DNA from: Dendrolimus kikuchii
Lineage: Eukaryota; Arthropoda; Insecta; Lepidoptera; Lasiocampidae
NCBI GenBank assembly: GCA_019925095.2
Contig: CM034412.1
Location: 14,112,001 to 14,176,000, forward strand
Reading direction: 5' to 3'
Length of the DNA stretch: 64,000 nucleotides
The notes below the pieces were generated by a model, which was not told where the DNA came from, made no database searches, and saw nothing but the letters and a program-made list of their open reading frames with translations. This document shows positions 52,445 through 61,508 of the stretch, piece after piece. Numbering within the stretch: the first letter of the stretch is position 1; every line of letters begins with the position of its first letter. The position numbers were made by a program, and so were the translations under genes.

Positions 52445-52827
52445 GATATAACTCTCGCGGACCGCGTTCGTAATACCGAAGTAAGAAAGAGAGTTGGTCT
52501 GAAAGAGAGTGTCGGAGTGAAGGTAAGGAAAGGAATGCTCCGGTGGTTCGGGCATGTGTAAAGAATGACTAAACAGATATACAATGCAAAAGTGGATGGA
52601 TGCAGAAGTCATGGAAGGCCACGACACACCTTCCATGATCAAATTGATCGTGTACTAGCAGAAGGTGATGTCAGAAGCCTTAAGAACAGAGGAGCTTGCA
52701 TGACAAGAGTTATGAATGTCAAAGAAGCAAGTGAGGTGTGTAAGAATAAGCCTGAATGGCGCTCTGTTGTTCGTGCCTATCCCGCAAGGAAACTGGCGTG
52801 AAGTTATGTATGTATGATATAACTCTC
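52445..52827 (+). mobile_element. RTE-like LINE 3' fragment with 12-bp duplication
   Basis: 52457-52815 lies between GATATAACTCTC at 52445-52456 and 52816-52827. The coding tail has two stops and the MHDE-block loss also seen at 12855 and 30216. Confidence 0.87.
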
Positions 52828-53712
52828 CAGATATACCAGGCGGGCTAATGTCCCTCGGTCGCTAGTGGAAGAAAATCGGGTCAGACTTGTGTCTGAAGTG
52901 AAGAACTCTCTGAAGCGAGTCTGAATGGGGACGACAAAATCTTCTCCAATTTATCTCCATAAAGATACAGGTTTGCGCATTCTCTGCCAAAAATACCCCA
53001 TTTATCCCTGCGCCACAGTTCCATGGAACCCCTTACCATCTCCAACAGTATCGGGATCCTTGGCGTCTATATAACGAACGACGTGCAGTTTCGGGGTCAT
53101 CTGGAAGGTAAGGCTAAACTTCCCTCAAAAAAGCTTGGTGTGCTAAACCGGTCTAAGCAGTATTTTACCCCGCGGCAAAGATTTGTGTTTTACAAAGCAC
53201 AAATTAGGCCGCATATGGAATACTGCTCACACTTATGGACTGGAGCAACTGCTTGCCAGACTGACCCTCTCGACTCCATCCAGCGTCGTGCCTTTCGTAA
53301 AGTCGATGATCCCATACTTACAGGCGGTTTAGAATCACTTAGCCTTCGGAGAGACTACGTCCCTCTGCGTGTTCTTCCGCTTGTACAACGGAGAGTGTTC
53401 CGAGGAGCTGTTTGATCTGGTACCAACGCCTCATTTTTACAGTCGCACCACTCGCCATCGATGGGATGTTCACCCCCATTTCCTGGAGCTCCCACGCTCA
53501 AATACGCAACGGTTCTCCAGAACGTTTATTCCGCTTACAATAATGATCTCGAGAGAACTTCCCGCCGAGGTTTTCCCTCTACGCTATGACATGGGGTCAT
53601 TTAAGAAAGGCATTATAAAATTTCTTAGAGGCCGGCAACGCGTTGACAACGCCCCTGGTGTTGCAAACATCCATAGGCGACGGTAACCATCAAGTGGACC
53701 GTCCGCCTGTTT
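52828..53712 (+). pseudogene. CR1/Jockey-like LINE C-terminal part with 3' end
   Basis: Frames in order: VKNSLKRV and YPIYPCATVP remnants, then 53023-53415 with SIGILGVYITNDVQFRGHLE, RSKQYFTPRQR and AQIRPHMEYCSHLW, then 53369-53686 with FYRLYNGECSEELFDLV-like sequence, ELPAEVFPLRYD, and GVANIHRRR. The frame change near 53380 is a small indel. The RT palm is absent. It ends CAAGTGGACCGTCCGCCTG then a short A-rich tail. The same 3' tail is carried by SINE-A. Confidence 0.85.
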
Positions 53713-53814
53713 CAGGCAATAAGAAAAATAACTAATAGACATTAATTTATTATTTTTTCTTTATTCCAATAGTTTATCGCAAATTGCGGCACATATTTTC
53801 TTTATTATTGTTAT

Positions 53815-53955
53815 CTCTAGATACCACGGGCCATAAAAATGCCCCGTACTTTTGAAGGGCTTGCGTGGGTCCATGGGACGGCCAACACGTAGAGACCCTT
53901 TGACAAATTTAATGTAAATGTGGAGTGACACTGACCGGCGATTATCCCTGTTTAC
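53815..53955 (+). repeat. R3 repeat copy, first half
   Basis: Runs from ACCACGGGCCATAAAAATG to CCGGCGATTATCCCTGT, then joins a SINE-A fragment. Confidence 0.6.
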
Positions 53956-54105
53956 ATGGATGGCTATCACCCCTGGTCTAGAGTATGCCGCCATAACAAC
54001 CTTGAGTTGTATTCCGGCATTAGTCGCCAGGTTCCAATCTCCCTTTAGAGAGCGACAACACATTGTTAGCACTTTTGGTGTTGCAAATGTCCATAGTTTT
54101 CTCGG
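53956..54105 (+). mobile_element. SINE-A internal fragment
   Basis: From TGGATGGCTATCACCC to AAATGTCCATAG; both ends are missing. Confidence 0.65.
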
Positions 54106-54116
54106 TGTGTGCATAT

Positions 54117-55079
54117 TGTGGCGAGCGATGGTGGAACGACCTAGTTGGTTTTAGGAGTTTCAGAAAAATGTAGAAGATTTCAGAAGAAATAGACAAGAAT
54201 TGATACATTTTAGAAAGGGATAGAGGATGAACAGAAGAATAACGAAATGGAGATCGAAATTCTAGAATAGAAGGTTCAGAAAGGAAAGACAGAGATAGAT
54301 AGATGTTTAGAAAGGGACAAACAGTAAATAAAAGAATAACGAAAAGAAGATCGAAATCACGGGTTCCAGAAGATTCTTTCGGGTATATAATTATATATAT
54401 TATCAGTGCAGGAACGGAGAAAGAATACAATGTCGTAAGAGGCGACAAAACAATCCACAGCCAGGTGGTAGGGCATTTGCCTGACTGGATGGCTACCACC
54501 CCTGGTCTGAATTATGTCGCCATAACAACCTTGAGTTGTGTTCCGGCATTAGTAACCAGGTTCCAGTCTCCCTTAAGAGAGCAGCAGCGCATTTGTAGGA
54601 CCTTTGGTGTTGCAAATGTCCATAGGTGATGGTAACTGCTTTCCATCAAGTGAGCCGTCTGCATGTCTGCTGAGCTCCTACGATAAAAAAATATATAAGC
54701 AGCGTAAGGCGAACCTACGGAGTAGTTCAGTTGAAGATAGCGAAGCGACAAGTGCGATACGAGAGAGTTGGAAGAAGAGTTAATTAGATGATAGTGACGA
54801 GTTTAGTGGGCAGTTCAGTCAAGGAGGAGTTTAGCGTAATTTAAGAGGAGATCCAGAAGCGAGCTAGGAGGTGAGCACCGGAGCAGCAGGAGGTTGTTGG
54901 TCTACGTAATATCGGCGACGATATTGTGAGTGAGACATTTTATCATCGGGACAGTGCGTCGTTAGTTGTGCGTGTAGGGGCACTTTGCGGAGAAGAATCA
55001 CGTACGGCTGTGTAAGTCAATAAAAGCATTTGGGTTAAAAAAACCGGTGTTTCCTCCTAATCCCCCGCTGGCACGTAAC
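54117..55079 (+). mobile_element. Candidate solo LTR with a SINE-A inside
   Basis: Possible LTR from TGTGGCGAGCG to GGCACGTAACA. At 54691 TATATAA is followed about 35 nt later by TAGTTCAGTTG, and AATAAA lies at about 55019, the order expected for U3, R and U5. I could not find a flanking duplication, and the left border is uncertain. Confidence 0.45.
54403..54690 (+). mobile_element. SINE-A copy inside the candidate LTR
   Basis: Lost about 25 bp after GAATACAA. ATATATA occurs on both sides and may be its target duplication. Confidence 0.75.
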
Positions 55080-55116
55080 AATGTTATAAGTCATGGCTGT
55101 CGGACGCGGCTGAGAT

Positions 55117-55436
55117 TTTTTATTTTTATTTTTATCGCAGGAGTTCAGCAAACAGGCAGCGGCCCACTTGATTGAAAGCGGTTACCATCGCCTATGGACA
55201 ATTGCAACACCGAAGGTGCTACAAATGCGCTGCTGCTCTCTTAAAGGGGACTGGAACCTGGTCACTAATGCCGGAACACAACTCAAGGTTGTTATGGCGA
55301 CATACTTTAGACGAGGGGTGGTAGATATCCAGTCGGGCAAATGCCCTACCACCTGGCTGTGGATTGTTTAGTCGCCTCTTACGACAGGCCGCCCGGCCGC
55401 AGGAAATTGTATTCTTTCTCCGTTCCTACACGGATA
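55117..55436 (-). mobile_element. SINE-A copy
   Basis: Full length, poly(T) side interrupted by A (TTTTTATTTTTATTTTTATC). Confidence 0.8.
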
Positions 55437-55662
55437 AAAGAAAAGCATGGCTTACAACGTATCTGAATAAGGAAAGCCTATTGAAGTGTACACACATTAT
55501 AACTCGAAAGTCGTAGACGTGACCTTGACTCACCTTGAGCGTTAAGACCTCCTAAAGCAATCTGGAGAGTGTGTTACTACGGCTCTGGTGTACACATTGT
55601 TCGGACGCGTCCATAAGCCGCGTGGGCAACTTAAATCTAGAGGCTTGATAGTTTTTTTAGAG
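55437..55662. other. No gene seen
   Basis: Unassigned sequence downstream of gene C. Confidence 0.3.
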
Positions 55663-55823
55663 CAAGAGCCCGTGAGTGCCAGACCTTCGTATTTTAATAA
55701 AAGCTGAAAGTTCTTCTATGTGTGTCCCTAGTACAGGTGAGAATGATCCCCACCCATGAAGCTAAGGCAGCTGAACTTGCAGCTTTTATTAAAATACGAA
55801 GGTCTGGCACTCACGGGCTCTTG
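55663..55823. repeat. Perfect inverted repeat, 44-nt arms, 73-nt spacer
   Basis: Arms 55663-55706 and 55780-55823; arm motif AGAGCCCGTGAGTGCCAGAC then CTTCGTATTTTAATAAAAGC. Each arm carries AATAAA on one strand. It lies 135-295 nt beyond the stop codon of gene C. Confidence 0.85.
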
Positions 55824-55941
55824 GACCATTTCGTAAAATGCACCACAAACGTATACAAGTTGTTGGATAATTTTCGGGCTCGCTTCAATCGCCATAGTAA
55901 CGAATATATTGAAATAAAAAACTAAATATAAAATATTATTT

Positions 55942-55947
55942 TTTATT
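55942..55947 (-). promoter_or_regulatory. Candidate polyadenylation signal of gene C
   Basis: AATAAA on the minus strand about 10 nt after the TAG stop. A second AATAAA on this strand lies in the inverted repeat near 55790. Confidence 0.5.
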
Positions 55948-55957
55948 GAAAAATCTT

Positions 55958-56016
55958 CTACGGATCATCCAAGAAGCGCTCAGGTGGATCACCCATCATT
56001 GGGCTGTTGTAGGGTT
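55958..56016 (-). CDS. Gene C, terminal exon
   Basis: 59 nt including TAG; encodes PYNSPMMGDPPERFLDDP. Acceptor CATTATAG with a T-rich tract. Confidence 0.65.
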
Positions 56017-59000
56017 CTATAATGAAAAAAATACAGTTTCATCATAAGTTTATGTATTGTCATCAATTTTCAACCTTTATAAGAACTTAAAATATAACTT
56101 GAGATATAAATAGAATAAGAAATATAAAGAAAAACAATTTTTACCTAGACGTGTTGCTGGGGAGTTTTTTGCCGCTTCTTCGCCTTAACAGCAATAACAC
56201 GTTGCGAAGCGGTGTACATAGAATAGGAAGTAAAATTAAATTTTAACTTATACGTATGTTCTTCAAAAAGTGTTCTCCAGTGGAACTTATTTTTAATAAA
56301 AAGTTTTAAGTTTCACGTTTTACGCACAACCAACTGGTCAGGAACTGAAAGTGAGGTTAGTGGTTGGCCATACAACATGCTGCCGATTGGATCAAATAGA
56401 ACTGACCGTGTGTGGGCCTGGATTGGCATGACAGTTATACTTAACAGAACATAATAAAACTACGTTTTAACGGTTTTAAGCGCGGTAATTTTATTTGATT
56501 TTGGTTTTTCCGACGTTTCGGCTACTTTTCAGTGGCCGTGATCACGGAAGACAAAGATGTCAAGTGTCAACGAGTATTGTTAAAGTTTTATTTAGCCTAC
56601 CGCCAACTTGTTCATTTTAATTATTTAGTTTTAATTTTGTTTATGGTTATTATTTACTCTATGGGAGCCTAACCTAATTTACTATCGCTTCGCAACATGC
56701 TATAGCTTGAAGAGAAGAAGCGGCGCAAGAAACTCTTCAGCAAACATGCCTAACTCTAATAATTTTATATAATATTAAAATAGGTGGAAAGAAAAATAAA
56801 AGTAATTATCAGTCAAGTTGGTTTGTGTTCTTAAGAGAACAGTCGAAATTCAATTATTTTGCTTGATCATGACGATTGGACCGCGTATTGCCGTCACCAT
56901 CGTCAGTTCAGTCGAGTGAAGATTTTTTTTTGCTCTTTACCACGAGTAAAATACTCAAGACGGCTGAAGCATCATCGTCCATCACTGGTGACGCCATACC
57001 ATCAACTGCCGATTGGACAGTTTAAATTGATCATCTGCGGTGTGTATAAATCGCAAACCTGGGGTGTTTGTAGAAACATGAAAGTATTTATTTTATACTA
57101 TTGAATGTTACAAGATTGTTTATTGACTATCATGACTCCATGAGTTTACCACTGCTACCAAAGTAGTTCTTCTTATTGTCAAAATACTCACCTAGCTTAC
57201 GTCATGTAGCCACACCGGGGGTTTTAGTTTTTATCCCAATAAATGATCTAATTTCCGTGATAGATAGTTTAAGTACATATAACCTCAATGGGGATAAAAG
57301 AATCCCTATTAATATTAGAAACGCGAAAGTGACTTTGTCTGTCTGTTCTGTTTCACGGAAAAACTACGGGACCGATTTGGCTGAAACTCAAAGTAAAAAA
57401 GCTAAAAGTATCGATGCCGAGGATGAACATAGGATACTTTTTGATCCCGAAAAATGGGACAGCTTCCGGGATAAAAACATATTTGTCTCTTTGTTTGTTA
57501 TGGTTTTACGGCAAAACTAATGGACCGATTTGGCTGAAATTCGCTTTATATGTAACTAGAGTTTTTTAGAGTATAGTATAAAAGACAGCGCTGCGGTGAC
57601 ATTTTTTGGTGACGCGTGCCGTTGTATATAATTACATGATGATGACGATATGTTTGTTAGTGAATTCACTAACAAACATATCGTCATCATCATCATCAGC
57701 GTGGCTACGCGAACGAAGTTTCGCTTGGACTACTAGATTATATAAAAAAAAAATATTAGCTTACTTGCTGTCGTAACCACTGGTTCTAAAAACAAATGTT
57801 AAAATTCAATCATTATAAAGTTTCCAAGCATTCATTCTACTTTTGACAGCTCTATGATGGATCAACTAGTAATGTCCTAATGCGTTGCCAACTCGATTTT
57901 TCATAAAAATCGTCTTTATTTATAAATAAGTTTTAATCAATTACTTTTCTTTAAAGTAGAACATTTTTTTTTCACAACGATTACTTTCGATTTATATATG
58001 TTTAGTGTCGATGGTTTAATAATCTGTGCGTTACATGACTCACAGAACTGTTAGGAGTTTTTGGCGGGAACTGAAAGGAGATGTTGTGCTGTGCAGTTTT
58101 ATTTTCTAAAAATATGTAAAAAATTACTCTAAAATGAACAATAGTTGTAGGATATTGATAGTTTTTGAGTAGTAATTATGTGTTTTGTGAGAAATGTGAA
58201 CTGTAAAGTCAAATGTGGCCTTTTGAGTTGTCACAAGAACTCCGTTAATGGCACTAGCTGATAATCTACAGTTCAGCTGTTCTACAAATAGATTTAATAA
58301 AATGAAGAAACTACATTGAATCTAAAATCTGGCTTAAAGGCCTAGCTGCAAAAAAACAAAACTGTTACGTCACCCACAGCAATAAAGTACGACAATTATG
58401 TTATTTAAACGTCAGAAGTAAAATAAACGCTTGGAAACAGTATAAAACTATTAATGAAAAATTCAAGTAATGAATTCCATGAATATTTTCAAACCTGTTG
58501 TTATAGCCTCATTAGAAGCTACGACGGTTTCTGAATTTTCACCAACGGCTTCTTCTTCAGATCCCTTTTCAGATTCTTCTTCAGGTTCTTCTTTAATTTC
58601 GTGGTTATTGATTTGGTCTTTATCGTTATCTTTAGCTTCTTCATCGGTGTCTTGTGTAGACTCTTCTTCATTCAATGGTGCTTCTGTCGTTGTATCTGAA
58701 CAATTGAATTTACTTATGTGATTGTAGCTATTATATATATCGCTTATATATAATTTAATATTTAGTATAAGCTATCTGGTGTTATATCTATCGTAACTAC
58801 CCTTAAAGTCTTCTAAGGACACTTTGAAAGGCACAAACATTTTTAAAATGACTACAAAATTCAAAATTCAAAACTTTTTATTCAAAATAAGTTCTACTGG
58901 AGAACACTTTTTGAAGGTCATGCATGTAAGTTAAAATTTAATTTTACTTCCTAATCTATGTACACCGCTTCCCAACGTGTTATTGCTGTTAAGGAGAAGA

Positions 59001-61467
59001 AGCGGCAAGAAACTCCCCAGCAACACGTCTAGCTAAATATTTTTTTTCTTTATATTTCATATTCTATTTATATCTCAAATTCTCTTTTTTTTATAAGTCA
59101 GACAGAAGTATGTTACAGAATTACTTTTTGAAGAATTAATGGAGTTGTAGGAAACAATGCATGCTCAATAAGACTAAGACACAATAAAAGGAAAGAAAAA
59201 TATTGTTATAGTTATAATAATGACATGACGTACTAAACAGTTATGCTGCAATATGTCTCCAGAAATTCCTTACAAGCTTGTCAAGATAAAAACGTTATAC
59301 AAAATATAGTGTAAGAGGTTGGAGCGAGCTGCTATGTAAATGAATGTGAATTTCAATTGAATTGAATTTGAATTGAACTTGAATTGAATTTGAATTTAAT
59401 TTGAATTGAATTTGAATAGAAGTTGAATTGAATTGAATTTGATTGTAATTGAATTCGAATTGAATTTGAATTAAATTTGAATTGAATTTGAATTTATTAC
59501 ATGTATAACAGATACATATATAGATAGATAACAATATATTGCTCAACAAAACAGTTAGAATAATGCACAGATACGATATTTCTTATCGCTAAAAGCTATC
59601 TCTTCCGCCTAGAAGGTTGCCTAACCTAACTCAAAGGCAATTCATAATTTATCTATAATTATTATATATAGTGATGAAGAAAGAAATAAAATAAAAACGA
59701 CATACATTGACAGCAAATTACGATGTAAGGTAAGGGAACGTACCATACGATGTGACACGTTCAGAGGAGGAGGTCTTCAAAATACCACGGTTGGTCACAG
59801 TGACGTTAGGAAAACCTAAGCCTCCTCTAGGGAAATCACGCGCTTTTTTGAGCTAAATTTAAATATGATGCGGAGTATTTAGCGCTATTTAAACGGATTA
59901 AAGACACATCATTATTTTTTAACTTTGTGTATGTAAAACAATATGTGAAACCATTTTTATGAATTACTACATGACAACTAGATGGGGGGTATGTGCATAA
60001 TATATTTTGGACTATGGAAAATTCCCGGATAAGTGGAAACTAGGCCAAATATCGCCAATTTACAAAGGTGGTGATAGAACCCTCCCTAGCAACTACAGGC
60101 CAATCACCTTATTAAGTGTATTCTCAAAGTTACTAGAGAAAGTAGTTAACAAACGGCTTGTCGATTTCTTGGAAAAATACTCTCTTATCTCTGATAAGCA
60201 GTTCGGATTTCGGCAGAATATATCAACAGAAAATGCCGTCCTAGCTCTAACAAAGTCAATCGCCACATCCCTGGACCAAAATCAATGTTGCCTAGGTGTA
60301 TTCCTAGATTTAGCGAAAGCTTTTGACACGGTCTCGATTCCCATCCTCCTTAGTAAACTAAATCATATTGGTGTAAGAGGTATAAGTCACGAATGGTTTA
60401 AAAGCTACCTGAGTAATCGCTGTCAATTTGTTAAGGTGGGATCGCATTGTAGTGAACAGCATGCAGTAAATTTTGGAGTACCCCATGGCAGCATTTTAGG
60501 ACCTACACTATTCTTAATATATATTAATGAACTGCTGAAAATTCCGATCCAGAGCGCTAACATAATATGTTATGCAGATGATACGGTTGTATTATTTAAC
60601 AACAAATCCTGGGAGTCAGTGTTTAAAACTGCTCAGACAGGCTTAACCGACATCAGTAAATGGCTAAACAACAACCTACTAACATTAAACACTAAAAAAA
60701 CTAAATATTTAACGTTTCATAAAACCCGTGCTTCCCAACCTCGTACGCATCCTAAATTATATCTGTCGCACAGCCTAAGCTCTTGTATACAGTCCTCTGA
60801 TCATCCCCCGTCGATCGAACACACCACATCTATTACGTACCTTGGTATCCAACTAGATGAAAAATTAAATTTCAAAAGTCATATTACATCCCTATCTAAA
60901 AGAGTCAGAAAAACCATTTACATAATGAAATCCCTCTGTAGCTGTGCGACACCAAAAACTTTAAAAATGGTTTACTATGCGCTGTGGCAGTCGTTACTTC
61001 TATACTGTCTTGCTGCTTGGGGAGGAATCCCAAAAACAAACATTATAGAGGTAGAACGAGCACAGCGAGCAGTACTTAAAGTTATGCATAAAAAACCGTA
61101 CAGATATCCCACCAATACACTATACATAGAAAGTGACGTTTTGACAGTCCGACAACTCTATATTTGCAAGGTAGCCACAGCAATTCATAAACAAAACCTA
61201 AATGCCCCTATCTTCCAATACCTCAGCTCCCGTAGAATTTATAATATACCCTTACCTAAAATACATACATCCTTTGCCAAACGCCTTCCTCCATATATCC
61301 ATATATCCATTTATAATAAAGTATGCCAAAACACACCCTCCGCCAAAGAAATGTCAGCACCAAAGTTTAAACACCAAGTTAGTAAATGGTTAAAAACATT
61401 AAATTACAGTGACACAGAAAGCACAATACTAAACTGACCACAACACTAGGGCACACACACACACGCC

Positions 61468-61508
<41 letters not shown>

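Noticed and set aside
59295..59549. 84-codon minus-strand frame as a protein
   Set aside because: It is the translation of a GAATTGAATTT minisatellite.
60007..60009. Start codon of the LINE reverse transcriptase frame at 60007
   Set aside because: The codon is TTG and the protein begins in the middle of RT; the element is truncated at its 5' end.
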